DNA of 64,000 bases, taken from NCBI GenBank assembly GCA_949126835.1, contig OX421495.1:3860011-3924010 (forward strand), written 5' to 3'. The notes below the pieces were generated by a model. That model was given only the letters and a program-made list of their open reading frames with translations, searched no databases and was not told where the DNA came from. The position numbers and the translations under genes were made by a program. Below are positions 22,531 through 34,591 of the stretch, piece after piece (within the stretch, counting starts at the first letter, position 1; each line of letters starts with the position of its first letter). This DNA is from Anisus vortex. Its lineage: Eukaryota > Mollusca > Gastropoda > Planorbidae.

Positions 22531-23700
22531 CCCTTCATCAGTAATGATTATACCTCGAATCAATTATATCTACACACACACACTTACAAACACACACATA
22601 GACGTACAACATTAACTTTGAAAAACCAAATTGTTTTACCCAAATTTTCTCCCATTCCCTTCTAATATTCTGAAAAGTAATTCTTCTGTTTGACAAACTG
22701 TCCACGGTAGAAATCTTTGAGACAAGCGGGGCGTGTGAGTATATATTCCACCCCCAACTCCCCACTTCGCCCCCCCCCTCTCTATCCTCTGTGGCGGGAA
22801 GACCCCCTTTCACGATAACCTCACTCGTCAAAGGCAGTTTCCACCATCAACGCTGGGATTAGCGCTTGTCATCTCCGCCATATTGTGTTGTTTTTTTTTG
22901 TTAGTTTTTTTTGCAAGTGATGGCCATAAATCTCTCTTTCCCTCCTTTAGAAAAGTAAAGTTTAGGAAATCGCCAAAATCCCTTGCCTCTGGTATTGCCG
23001 CTATATAAGTATGAGACGTAAAATATTCCTTTTTAAATCCCCATAGAAAAAACAAGAAGAAAAAATAAACATTAAAAAAACTATAAATTAATTTTGGCCG
23101 TTCTTTTTTATTTATTTTTTTGGTTGAGTAAAAAGCTGCTCTCATGCCAGCTTGTCCTCTTTGTGTTTAAAAAAAAAACAACAAAAACAAAGAAAAAAAT
23201 AAAGAGTGAGAGAAAGAGAGAGAGAGAGAGAGTATATGGTACAATAGTAGTCACTGATAATTTAATGCATACAGGTGTGTAGAGCTGAATGTAATGTGCT
23301 TCTGGAATGAATTCGAAAACAGTTCAATGTTTCACTTTCAAAACTTATTAGTGGAAGTCTTCTTGTTTTTTTTTTGTTTGTTTATTTATTTGTTTGCTAA
23401 TTTGTTTTGTTTTTATCGTCTGCCTTTGTGTTTGTCTAAAAATACATAAGGAATAGAGGGGGTTGGAGGGAAATGGGGGGGTGATGGGGGAAAAAAAGGG
23501 GGGGGGGGGGTAAATGAACAAAAAAAAAGAACATGAAATCAAAGAGCAATAATAAAGGTTAAAGAAGAGAAAAAAATAAGTGAAGACTCAAACGAGAGAG
23601 AGAGAGATCTATTCCGAGACCATCAATTCAATTAATCGTCTTTTCACAATATAATTATTTTCGATATAATAACACTACATTAAGACATTTTTATTTTTTT
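22531..23700. other. Unassigned stretch with several simple repeats
   Basis: (CA)n-like tract near 22572-22598, a GA tract at about 23207-23233 and a G run at about 23500-23510. A YY1-like CGCCATATT at 22874 is isolated. No exon is supported. Confidence 0.45.
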
Positions 23701-23705
23701 AGCTC

Positions 23706-23820
23706 AAATATTACAGACGCTACATCTGTAGAAAAAGATTGTTGCCTCCTATGCTCATCCGTGGACCGAGTCTAGTCTTGCATTGTGATTAGTGTTTTAA
23801 ATGATGTTAAGCTACTGGTT
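23706..23820 (-). repeat. 3' end of jockey-like LINE, cut off by minisatellite flank
   Basis: ATTACAGACGCTACATCTGT through GATGTTAAGCTACTGGTTTG matches the LINE end in reverse, then stops abruptly at a TGTGTGTTTGTGTGAGTGTG tract about 80 bp before the 22-bp array. Confidence 0.75.
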
Positions 23821-23904
23821 TGTGTGTTTGTGTGAGTGTGTGGGAAGTGAAAGGTCGAAAGGCCATTAGTGAACGTTAGAGGTTCGAATCGTGCAAGATG
23901 GGGA

Positions 23905-24905
23905 AAAAAGTGCAATGTGGATCTGCAAATAGTGCAAGGTGGATCTGCAAATAGTGCAAGGTGGATCGGCAAATAATGTAATGTGGATCGGCAAATAGTG
24001 CAAGGTGGATCGGCCAATAGTGCAATGTGGATCGGCAAATAGTGCAATGTGGATCGGCAAATAGTGTAATGTGGATCGGCAAATAGTGCAAAGTGGATCG
24101 GCAAATAATGTAATGTGGATCGGCAAATAGTGTAATGTGGATCGGCAAATAGTGCAATGTGGATCGGCAAATAGTGCAATGTGGATCAGCCAATAGTGCA
24201 ATGTGGATCGGCAAATAATGTAATGTGGATCGGCAAATAGTGCAAGGTGGATCAGCCAATAGTGCAAGGTGGATCAGCCAATAGTGCAAGGTGGATCGGC
24301 AAATAATGTAATGTGGATCGGCAAATAGTGTAATGTGGATCGGCAAATAGTGCAATGTGGATCGGCAAATAGTGCAAGGTGGATCGGCAAATAATGTAAT
24401 GTGGATCGGCAAATAGTGCAAGGTGGATCGGCCAATAGTGCAATGTGGATCGGCAAATAGTGCAAGGTGGATGGGCAAATAATGTAATGTGGATCGGCAA
24501 ATAGTGCAATGTGGATCGGCAAATAGTGCAAGGTGGATCGGCCAATAGTGCAATGTGGATCGGCAAATAGTGCAATGTGGATCGGCAAATAGTGCAAGGT
24601 GGATCGGCAAATAGTGCAATGTGGATCGGCAAATAGTGCAATGTGGATCGGCAAATAGTTCAATGTGGATCGGCCAATAGTGCAATGTGGATCGGCAAAT
24701 AGTGCAATGTGGATCGGCAAATAGTTCAATGTGGATCGGCAAATAGTGCAATGTGGATCGGCAAATAGTGCAATGTGGATCGGCAAATAGTTCAATGTGG
24801 ATCGGCAAATAGTGCAATGTGGATGGGCCAATAGTGCAAGGTGGATCGGCAAATAGTGCAAGGTGGATCGGCAAATAGTGAAAGGTGGCTCGGCAAATAG
24901 TGCAG
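23905..24905. repeat. 22-bp minisatellite, about 45 units
   Basis: Unit GTGGATCGGCAAATAGTGCA plus AT, repeated in strict 22-base phase. Recurrent variants include GTAATG for GCAATG, AAGG for AATG, and GGCCAA for GGCAAA. Because 22 is not a multiple of 3 and the unit has no stop on the minus strand, all three minus frames stay open. They give a 22-residue periodic peptide (HYLPIHIALFADPHCTI...), with translations up to 332 codons. There is no sign that this is expressed. Confidence 0.96.
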
Positions 24906-24979
24906 GGTGGGTGGTGGGCAGTGTTGGGGTGGGGGAAGCAAATAAAGTTTGGTAGAGTAATAGCTGTCCAACTCTAGAC

Positions 24980-27900
24980 CAGGGGTCGGCAACCTTTTGC
25001 TTATAGTGTGGCAAACTAGGATTTCTAAATCATTCATCGTGCCAACAGCGTGAAAGTCAAACTGCACTACTATATTATTTTTATAAGACAATTTATTTAT
25101 CGCCATAACAAGACCAAGACCAAAAGAAAAGGAGCGTTATAGAGAAAGTCATTAAAGGGTTTTATATTTAATAACAAATTAAGCTGTTTGTTATTATCAT
25201 CGATTTTGTTAAAAATCCATTCACAGCTAATACACAATTTCATTTCTCAATTTACACATTAATGGTTAATGTAACAACATTTGAATTTAGTTGTCAAGAG
25301 TTAAGATATATTTCTAGTAATAGCTTTACATTCTGTACAGTTAGATCTCAGCATACTGAGATTTAGGCCAATAGATTATCACTGGTGAAAACTATATCAC
25401 TCCAAGAATAAAACCATAGTTAAATAGAATAGATACGTAGTACATAATAAAAACTGGGTAGTTAATGTGGTAACGCTCTAGCCACATCATTACTATTCTG
25501 CTGAAAGCCACACCCCTCAATATCACAATCATACAGATATATGCTCCTACGTCCGGCCACGATGACAGCGAAATAGAGGCCTTCTATGACCAGTTACAGG
25601 ACATCTTGGATCAATCACCAGGGAAAGATATTCTTGTCGTCCAAGGAGACTGGAACGCGAAGGTAGGAGAAGACGCTTGTACCAACTGGGCAGATACTTG
25701 CGGACACTCTTGCAATGGCCTGACCAATGATAGAGGGCTTCAACTCCTAGAATTTGCAAGATATAACAACCTCCTGCTAGCTAATACACTTGGCCAACAT
25801 AAGAAATCCAGAAGATGGACTTGGCACAGCTCAAACGGAGAACACAGAAACCAGATAGATTACATACTGGTCAAAAAGCAATTCAAATCATGCATTAGAA
25901 CAGCAAAAACTCAAGTTTCCCTGGAGCAGATATCGGCAGTGACCACAATCTGGCGCTGATGTCTTTCCATCACCTGAAAAAACTTGCGAAACAATGCAAT
26001 TCGAGACTACGCTTTGACCTTGACAAATTGAAAGACCCACGGATCGCAGATGTGTTCAAGGCAACCATTGGAAGGACATTTGCTCCCCTGACCGCCCTCT
26101 ATGACACAGAGACGGACATAGACCTAGTCACTGATGCATTCAATACCACACTAATTGAAGCAGCGAAAAAACTACTTTGTAAGAAGCGATCAATCAAAAA
26201 AACCATGGGTCTCCACTTATATCCTAGAGCTATTTGATGAAAAAAGAAAACTTAAAAGCGTAAAGAGTACTGCAGAAGGAGCACCCAAGTAAAATATGAT
26301 GAAGGCAATAGAAGAATGGATAGAACGGCAGTGCGCAGACATCAATGAAAATTTACAACAGAACAACTAAAAAAAGGCTTATAAAATTGTTTCAGACCTG
26401 ACATCCGCCAGGCAGAGTCGTGTCTCAACGATACAGGACAAAGCAGCAAAATGTCTCACTGATGATCCGGATATACTCAAAAGATGGACCGAATACTGTT
26501 CCGAACTGTACAATGAAGACTCAAAAGGTGAGACATCAGTACTTGACTGTCCAATATCAACTAACACAGACAAGCATCCTATTCTCCGTGAAGAGGTGGA
26601 GTTGGCTGTACAAAAATTGAAAAAAGGGAAATCAGCTGGAGCAGACAATGTGCCAGGCGAACTGATTCAGGCAGGAGGTGACCCTGTAATAAACATCCTA
26701 ACCAACATGTGCAACAGGATATGGCAGACAGGAGAATGGCCAACCCCCTGGACTCAGTCGCTGGTTATCACGCTCCCGAAAAAGGGTAATCTACACTACT
26801 TACAGATGTGTCAGAATTACCGTACAATCAGCCTGATTAGCCATCCCAGTAAAGTCATGCTCATGATTATATTAAACAGATTGAAACCACAAGCAGAACA
26901 AGTAATTGCAGAAGAGCAGGCAGGCTTCAGAGCAGTAAGAAGCACAACGGAGCAAATCTTTAACCTGCGAGTGCTCTGTGAAAAACATCTCCAACACCAG
27001 AGCGACCTCTATCATGTTTTCATAGACTTTAAAAAAGCGTTCGACAGAGTGTATCATGCGGCACTGTGGGCCACTATGCACAAATTCAACATTAATGCAA
27101 ACCTCATTGAAGTCATTAAGAACCTGTACAACAAAGCAACTAGCGCAGTACTATTCAACAGCAAGCAGGGAGATTGGTTCACAACCACTATTGGTGTTAG
27201 ACAAGGATGTCTACTTTCCCCCAACCTCTTCAACCTCTTCCTTGAAAGGATTATGTCAGATGTGCTAGAAGACCACGTCGGAACAGTCAGCATAGGCGGG
27301 CGAATTATAACCAACTTACGCTTCGCCGACGACATTGACGGCCTAGCTGGCAGCGAGGATGAATTTAAAAAATTCACTGCAAAACTAGAAAAAACATGCA
27401 GAGAAGACCAATGTCATTGCAAATAGAATATTCATAAGAGAAATTCGGATAAACGGGCAAAAACTCGAAGAGTCTCCGCCTTTAAATATCTAGGGGCCAT
27501 AATATCCGACGTAGGCTCAAAGCCAGAAATTCTTGCCAGAATGGCCCAGACAACCGCAGCGCCGAGCAAAACTTAAACACATCTGGCAAAGCAAGAAAAT
27601 CTCTCTCAGATCAAAGATTCGACTAATGCGCTCTCTGGCAACGTCGGTCTGCTTGTATGGATGCGAAGCTTGGACGCTCACTGCAGACCTCCAAAGAAGA
27701 ATCAGTGCGCTAGAAATGAGATGCTACCGCAAGATATTGAACATCTCCTATACTGAGCATATCACAAACGAAGTGGTTCGCAATGAAATAGCTGCTGTCA
27801 TCGGCCCATACGAGCACATTCTCACCTTAATTAAGACGAAAAAACTGAGATGGTATAGACACGTGGCAAGATCTGGAGGTCTTTCAAAGACTATAATGCA

Positions 27901-29214
27901 GGGCACAGTCCAGGGAGGAAGAAAAGAGGCAGGCAAAAGAAGAGATGGGAAGACAACATCAAGGAGTGGACCGGCCTATCATTCATCGACTCCCAAAGGA
28001 CATCACAGGACCGGAACAAATGGCGTGATATAGTGAACAGTCAACGATGGTACCCCAACGACCCACCCGCGGGTTAAGGGATAGGTGAAGGTGAAGTTAA
28101 CGTGATGTTTGACAATGTTCATATAAATTCTTTAGTCATATAGACTAATATTTATATAATTTTCAACTATCTCTTATAGTTTTATCATTTAAAGTTATAA
28201 ATTGTTAACCGATTATTTACGTTGTAAATAAACATTTTCTGCATTATTAAAGTCAATTAAAGGAGTTTATTTTTTAAACATTAATAATTACAACAATTAC
28301 ATTAGTATATAAGCCTGTTTTATTTATTGCAATAATAAAATAAAAAAATTGGTTTTAGAAATAATTTTATTTATGCTTAATTAAGATAGATGAGCACAAA
28401 AAATCTTTTGATGTATAAGATAAGATAACCATGTAATTAGCATGTATCAATTAATGAGCGCCTTTTCCTTGAATGCTCTTTGCTAATTGTGAGTGGTCAA
28501 GTTTAAGTGACCACTTAGTATGATTAAAACAGCTTTCATGTTCGATACAATATGTTCATTATGTAAATGAAACTTAAAGTTGAAAGTAGAGCGAATGCCT
28601 TGCAGTTGACAATAGATGACTTTATTAAGCATCTATTCGGTTCAGATTTTCCCGCAAATCGTCACATTTCGATGCCCATTTTCAGGATGTTTAAAATGAA
28701 AAAAAAATGCCAATATTTTTCCACTTCAAGTGGTTTTTGAGACCCCAACCTTGTAAATATAAGTTCAGCTCACTAAAATGTTTCGCCATGTCATTCAAAA
28801 ACATCGGCTTCAACAGTCAGTTCTCCTCATTCAATACCGGAATTGTGTTTTTTTAATCAATATCCTCCTTAATTGGTTCCAGACCAGAAACGAATTTATC
28901 CAAGACTTACCTATGCTCCGTATTACTTTCTTCTAGAAGAGACTTAAGAAACTATAAAATTTACTATCTTAACAATAGATTCAATCACAGATCGCAAGTT
29001 CAATAATGAGATCTTTGCACACAAACATTCCTGAACTAAAACAGTCGCCGTCCAGTGTGATTCCCATGTATTTCGCCATGCAGCACCAATTAGTTATGCT
29101 GACGTACGTTGTTTTCACTTGCATTAAAAAATCTTCTTGGAGGTCTCTCGCGTGCCACTGAAAATTGTTCTGCGTGCCAAGTCTGGAACGTGTGCCTTAG
29201 GTTGCCGACCCCTG
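24980..29214. mobile_element. hAT-type element split by an internal LINE
   Basis: The left end CAGGGGTCGGCAACC (24980) and right end GGTTGCCGACCCCTG (to 29214) are near-perfect inverses. Flanks CTCTAGAC (24972-24979) and CTCTAAAC (29215-29222) match at 7 of 8. Removing the LINE at 25470-28094 leaves about 1.6 kb of the usual body, oriented like the 3479-4798 copy. A faint hAT C-terminal remnant can be guessed in reverse near 28455-28530. Confidence 0.9.
25470..28094 (+). pseudogene. RTE-like LINE, 5' truncated, frameshifted ORF2
   Basis: The sequence enters inside the apurinic-type endonuclease domain, which makes the target nick: IIQIYAPTSG near 25530, GDWNAKVG near 25645, and the SDHN catalytic motif near 25938, reached only after a frameshift. 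The polymerase domain starts near 26590 (KKGKSAGADNVPGELI) and continues with FIDFKKAFDRV near 27021, GVRQGCLLSPNLFNLF near 27193 and the catalytic FADDI near 27322. A deletion and frameshift near 27420 separates it from the C-terminal region (YGCEAWTLT, LRWYRHVARS). One more frameshift near 27920 precedes the last 50 or so codons and a TAA. A short GGTGAAGGTGA tail follows. AGTTAATGTG (25460-25469) and AGTTAACGTG (28095-28104) are a 9 of 10 target duplication inside the hAT element. RTE clade is my best assignment, untested. Confidence 0.9.
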
Positions 29215-29222
29215 CTCTAAAC

Positions 29223-29435
29223 AATTTAAAAAAAATAAAAATAACGACGAATGTTCAATCTTATTATCAGAAGTTCCAACTAAAATAATAAAAATTAGAG
29301 TGATTAAATATTTCAGAGTTTTGATTTCTCCTTTTCTGAAGCACATGACAAGCAAGAAAACGGATTATAATCCCGAGTAGTGATATTGAAAACCAATAAC
29401 TAAGTAATTAGCAAATCGGGTAGATAAAATTATTG
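29223..29435. other. Unassigned spacer
   Basis: AT-rich sequence between two mobile elements, with no feature recognised. Confidence 0.4.
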
Positions 29436-29443
29436 ATTATATC

Positions 29444-29721
29444 AAAGACTATTTTTAGAGCTAATAATAATATGTTCTTTTTTCCGTGAGCATCCAATAA
29501 CGCTGTCTTAAGTGGCTTCTACGGTCCTATGTTTGCCTAAATGTTACCGCTGTATAAAACTTTCGATTTTAATTTTAATTTTTCAATGAGAAAATCATAG
29601 CGATTAAATAAAACGGAAGTGTACAATACAAAAGGGAATCGGGAATTCCGAAAATAAGTCATTCGAGTCATCAAATGTCAGAAATATTAAAGCAAGCGGT
29701 CCAAACTTATTATAGTCTTTG
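29444..29721. mobile_element. Second TIR family (AAAGACTA ends), perfect 8-bp TSD
   Basis: Same family as 12415-12691, sharing CAATAACGCT, AACTTTCGATTTTAAT and GAGAAAATCATAGCG. It is flanked by ATTATATC on both sides (29436-29443, 29722-29729), a perfect 8-bp duplication. Its left terminal repeat lacks the ATAAGATGGACCGCTTG stretch, while the right end keeps CAAGCGGTCC. Confidence 0.85.
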
Positions 29722-29729
29722 ATTATATC

Positions 29730-30195
29730 TACCATAAAACTGGTGCTTGTGTTAAAAGCCCTCCAAAATATGACTTCTAATGACCTAATATATCATTATT
29801 ATTATTGACCTAGCATTAGCCTACTACCGGACAAAAATCAGTAAACATTTATTTTTATACACCTGCTTGTGAATATCCTTACAAAAAAAAAAAGAATTCT
29901 GCAGCGTTATTCCTATGGGAAAAGTTTCTCCCGTCCCTTAATGTTGACGATTCCCATTTCCTTGCTCGATCAAATCCCATATGCTAACGCTTTCCGTAAA
30001 ATCACAACCTACTCATCCAGAGGATTGGGCAACAGCTTTCGTAGCACCAAAACAAACGACTTCTTGATGCGTGCTTAAAGGATTAACTTTTTACTTCTTC
30101 TTCTTCTTATCTTTCTGTTGTTGCTGTGGCTACGGACTGCGGTGGAAGGCCTGTACTAGAGCTGTATTCTTAATACACCTATCCTCCCTCTCCTC
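29730..30195. other. Unassigned non-coding stretch
   Basis: No supported exon. The 69- and 81-codon frames overlap simple sequence. Confidence 0.4.
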
Positions 30196-30198
30196 CCC

Positions 30199-30202
30199 CC
30201 TC

Positions 30203-30232
<30 letters not shown>
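30199..30232. repeat. (CT)n microsatellite
   Basis: CCTCCTCTCTCTCTCTCTCT-type tract. Confidence 0.9.
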
Positions 30233-30233
<1 letters not shown>

Positions 30234-30313
30234 TCCACTTCCAATCTTTTAACACCTTCTCTAATGATTATACCACTCATTGGAAAACACCATTAAAATC
30301 TCTTACAGAAAAC

Positions 30314-30385
30314 TGAGACGTGGGGCGAAGTAGGGTGGAGGCGAAGTGGGGTGGAGGCGGGGTGGGGTGGAGGCGGAGTGGGGAG
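30314..30385. repeat. G-rich short tandem repeat
   Basis: GGGTGGAGGCGAAGTG-like unit of about 16-18 bases repeated about four times. G runs on one strand could favour quadruplex structure. Confidence 0.8.
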
Positions 30386-30471
30386 CTATGAGATACAAAA
30401 ACGGGTTGGGGGGGGGGGGAGGAAAGTGGCAACTTTGGGTCTTGTAAGATGTAGGAGCTTGGGACGGTTTC

Positions 30472-30660
30472 AACTAAAATGAATGACTTATTTGTTAAAA
30501 TATGGATAAAAGGAATGATTTTTTTGTTAAAATATGGATAAAATGAATGATTGATTTCTTAAAATATGGATAAAATGAATGATTTATTTCTTAAAATATG
30601 GATAAAATGAATGATTTATTTGTCAAAATATGGATAATAGGAATGATTTAATTGTTTAAA
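30472..30660. repeat. Tandem repeat, about 30 bp, six units
   Basis: Unit GAATGATTTATTTGTTAAAA followed by TATGGATAAAAT, repeated six times with small changes. Confidence 0.92.
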
Positions 30661-30842
30661 GTTCTTATTTAATTGGGACGAAAAGTAAATGATTTAAAAT
30701 TAAATTAACCAATGGGGACCGGAATCCACACACACAGTCTACTATATAAGCTTATATATAGATGAGAACTTACAATATAAAAATATTTAAATAAAATAAA
30801 TATAAATATTCAAAAAATAATAATAGCAATAAACTATGTGAT

Positions 30843-31020
30843 CTTATCTTATACATTACAGACGCTCCTTCTGTAAAGAAGATTATTGCGTCCTACGCTC
30901 ATCCGTGGTCCGAGTCTAGTCTTGCATTTGTATTAATGTTTTAAATGATGTTAAGTAACTGGTTTTCCTGGTTTGTTCAGGCAGCCCATTCCATGTCCGA
31001 ATGCCACTCGGGAAGATTAT
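30843..31020 (-). repeat. 3' end of jockey-like LINE (truncated copy)
   Basis: CTTATCTTATACATTACAGA to TTCCATGTCCGAATGCCACT in the usual order. It is truncated at the sequence coding for the FFPS region. Confidence 0.82.
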
Positions 31021-31556
31021 TTATTTTTTTATTTTCACGTTTGACTTCATCCTTATAATAGACCTATTATTGTTTTACCTTAGCAAAAAAAATGTGTAGG
31101 CTACCCAGTCATATAATATGTTAACAAAACCAATTAAGATATGAAATAAAATAGTTACAATACTGCATTACATTCCATTTAATTACGTGTAGGTTATATT
31201 ATATTGTATTTGACTAAGATTATATAGACCTGCAAGTCATTTTTAATAGTTTGTAGTTTTACTTAATTCTAGTCAAGGTCCTGAACATGAAATCATGATA
31301 AGGTCTACTCTGTTATCTTTAATAGGCCTATTGTATACCCTCCTTGGGAAAAAAAAAAGCTATAGTTAAGAAATCTTGTTTTTATATAAAGGTCTATGAT
31401 CATTAGGAATAGATAGGGGGCCTAGATCTAAGTTAATTATATTATATTAAAAAAACAATAGGCCTATCTATTTTTATACTTCTAGCCTATTGTCTATTAG
31501 CTATAAAAGATAGATCAATATCTAATTTTAAGAAAAACAACAACAGTGGTATCATT
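31021..31556. other. Unassigned AT-rich stretch
   Basis: No gene or named repeat is recognised. Several TAGGCCTA-type phrases occur, as they do in many places in the window. Confidence 0.4.
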
Positions 31557-31564
31557 ATCTAAAC

Positions 31565-32765
31565 CAGGGATCGGCAACTTTAGGCACACGTGCACACTTG
31601 GAACGCTGAGGGATTTTCTATGGCACGCGAGAGACCTTCAAGAGGTGTTTTTTGTTGATGAAAAAACAACAAGAACATTTTCTGTTTCTGAATGAGGAAA
31701 ACTGACTGTTGAAGTCGATGTTTCTGAATGACATAGCGACACATTTCAGTGAGTTTGCATTTACAAGGACCACTGGAATGGATTTGCTTTAAAACTGGAA
31801 TATATTGCCGTGAAATCAATTACAAAACATTTAAATACATGTACATCCCTATATTAAGGCATATATTAAGATAGATAGTTAGGCTTTTTCAGAAATACAT
31901 CGAAGCACACAAAGAGGAAATGTTTATTTACCACTGTTTTAACGTACATTATTTTAATCCTTTAATAATAAAATCTTGTAATCAATACCATAATGTTAGA
32001 TTTATATATAATAATGAGTCAGTAATATTTGTCTTATTACAAAACATAACTTGTTTGACATCACTATTGAATCAAATGTGGGAACTTTTTGTTTTAATTA
32101 AAGGGAGATAATTAAAACCCGTTTTATTTGCGCTAATATTACTAATGTTTCTTTTTTTTTTCTTTTATAAAAGAATACATGGCTTACAAATTATAACTTT
32201 GAAATGATCAAACTGTAAAAAAAACATTAGAAAATTGTATAAATATGATAAGACAAAAGAATGTATTTGTAATTTTTTTTTTAATTACATTAACTACCCA
32301 GTTTGTATGATTACTACGTATCTATTCCGCTTAACAATAATTTTGGCCCTAGTAAGAGTCGTAAAGCATATTAAATGATATCTCAGTAAAACTGAGATCA
32401 AAATATATTTATTAATAAGGTGTTAGATTGTCATCCTGGCTACGAAATGATAATGTTGAAAACAATAATTACCATAAATGTGAAAGTTCAGTAATAAAAT
32501 TTTGTATTTGATTTAAATGAAAATAAAGTGGATGATAATCACAAAAACGTTAATTTTGTATTAAGCATAAAACGCTTTAACGATTTTCTCTATAATCTCC
32601 TTTGTTTTTGGCTTTGGTCTTGCTACCAAGTTAAATTAAGTGTCCTATAAAAACAATTTTATGTTTAATAGTATAATAGAGCAGGTTGATTTTTAAGCTG
32701 TTGGCACGCTGAATGATTTAGAAATCCTAATTTGGCACACTATTAGCAAAAGGTTACGCCCCCTG
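31565..32765. mobile_element. hAT-type non-autonomous element with perfect 8-bp TSD
   Basis: Ends are CAGGGATCGGCAAC and GTTACGCCCCCTG. ATCTAAAC is present identically at 31557-31564 and 32766-32773. The interior includes GGCACGCGAGAG near the left end and the GGGAGATAATTAA block near 32104. Orientation is opposite to 3479-4798. No transposase frame is seen. Confidence 0.93.
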
Positions 32766-32773
32766 ATCTAAAC

Positions 32774-33168
32774 AACTAACTTTTTGGCGGGGTTAAAAAT
32801 AAAGTCGAATATAGATTTATAGGCCTTGTGTCTAGTCTGATAGAGTTACAGGTAGGTTTACAGGCCCATGCTGTATGGATGTGTACCTTAAAGACTATAT
32901 AAACTACATTGAATTATGTCACTGACTACGGACTGTTGTAAAATATTAATATAATAAAATGTTGATAATTTTGCCTACATATTAAAAGTACACATATATC
33001 TAGGTCTAATTTTATATAGTTTAATTGACAGGCCTATATATTAATTTAGGCCTATTTAGTATTTGTAAATGTATCCATTGGTGTTTAAATAATAGATTTG
33101 CGTCTAATAAACATTTACTAAATAGCTTAATAAGAATAAGTAAGTGTAAAACGTCTTTATTAACCAAT
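32774..33168. other. Unassigned AT-rich stretch
   Basis: No feature recognised apart from TAGGCCTA phrases. Confidence 0.4.
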
Positions 33169-33220
33169 GCCCAGTTCATGAAATGAGCAAAAATATACCT
33201 GCCCATTTCATGAACTGGGC
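33169..33220. repeat. Near-perfect hairpin
   Basis: Arm GCCCAGTTCATGAAATGAGC pairs with the inverted GCCCATTTCATGAACTGGGC, about 20 of 21 bases, around a 10-base loop. A related CAGTTCATGTACTGG lies 10 bases downstream, and GCCCAGTTCATGTAAGCTAC occurs again near 58009. Confidence 0.85.
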
Positions 33221-34084
33221 AAAAAGTTTCACAGTTCATGTACTGGTCAATTACACTATCTGTGCGTAACATATGCAATGACTATTATAGATATAAACTG
33301 TTGAAGTATCGAGGAAATGATATAAAGATTTGCACAACGCCGTTTTATAATGGTGGGGGAAATATAAATGCTTTGTTTTTGTTTGTTTTTCTTTTGAAGA
33401 CAAAACGTCTGCAAAGGCTTTGATTATATAGGCCCTAAATGTTTATTTTTTGAATGTTAATAAAGTCTTAGTTGGATTAATACAAACAACTAAAATAGAA
33501 ATTTGGTGCTATTAAAACTTAGTGAGGGCGAATTGTCAAACGTTTATAACTGGGACCTAACCGGTAATCGCCTCGGACATTCACACCAGCCGAAAGTTCT
33601 TGTTTTTGGCACTATTGGTTTTGGCAAATAATTCGCACACAAATAGTTTTTAAAACATTATATTTCAATATAAGTCAAACTTTTCGTTGCATAATCCGGA
33701 CTTGATTAGTTTTGCCAAAGTCTTAACTAATGATAAATAAACGTGTAACTGGACATAACAAGTGTGTGTGTGTGTGTTGGGAGTTCGGAAGTTGGAAAGT
33801 TGGGAGGTTATGAGAAATTACCAAAACAATGAGCTTTGTATAGGGCCTATGATTACGAAACACAGGAGTTACCACCACTACACGATTCATACCAGGGTTC
33901 GGCAAAAACTGCGTCCGAAAATATCGTATTCCAGCCATTCCGGTACTAAGTGGAAATCGTCTGCTCGGTTATGTCCTTCTTATGACGCGTAACAAATATT
34001 CCATTTCACATAGATGCAGAATCCGGATTCAGTTTCAATTACTTTTAATAATCTAAAGTCTAAGCCAATAACCACATGTTAAAC
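33221..34084. other. Unassigned stretch with (GT)n
   Basis: A GT-dinucleotide tract at 33761-33777. No exon is supported. Confidence 0.45.
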
Positions 34085-34165
34085 TCCACGATAGTGCATG
34101 CAAAAGGGTTGTGTGGTCAGCACAATGTCCAGCAGCCTTTATTTTTCCGCCAAACTAATGTCGAT
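34085..34165 (-). repeat. 3' fragment of type B SINE
   Basis: GTGTGGTCAGCACAATGTCC and the CCGCCAAACTAATGTC segment correspond to the reverse of the SINE body. Confidence 0.55.
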
Positions 34166-34579
34166 ACCACCATTTGTGCTTACTGATTAAATGACAATGA
34201 TAAATATCCATGACAAGCAATAAAATGAGAAAAAAAACACATCTCAGAAAATATAAAAATATAAAAAAACATGACTTTATTTGTGAAAGTCTTTCTTTCA
34301 GCAATTGTAGGTAGAGGGTATCGACAACTGTAGAGCCGGCCCTGAGATAGCTTGAATATATCGTGGAGTTTTTTGTTTATTCACTTTGCACAATCTGTCA
34401 GTTCAGGAGGAAAATCCATCAGAAACCCGTTGCGTGACAACAGTTTGTTTCTCTCGTATCGGAACACCCACGATTCTCCAGGACGCCCCCGAACATTACC
34501 GAGGAATAATGGCGAGCATAGCTGTCGTTGGTGTGATAATGGCCCTCCCGGCGACCGACTAGGGGGAAACGCTCAGTCT
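34166..34579. other. Unassigned spacer
   Basis: Non-repetitive sequence with a GC-richer half (34390-34570). No exon is supported. Confidence 0.4.
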
Positions 34580-34591
34580 TAAATCAGATAT

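Noticed and set aside
23876..24874. 332-codon minus-strand frame and its shorter companions
   Set aside because: They are translations of the 22-bp minisatellite, with the same peptide appearing in all three frames.
23905..24905. CRISPR-like regular repetition
   Set aside because: Units abut directly with no unique spacers, and the sequence is eukaryotic.
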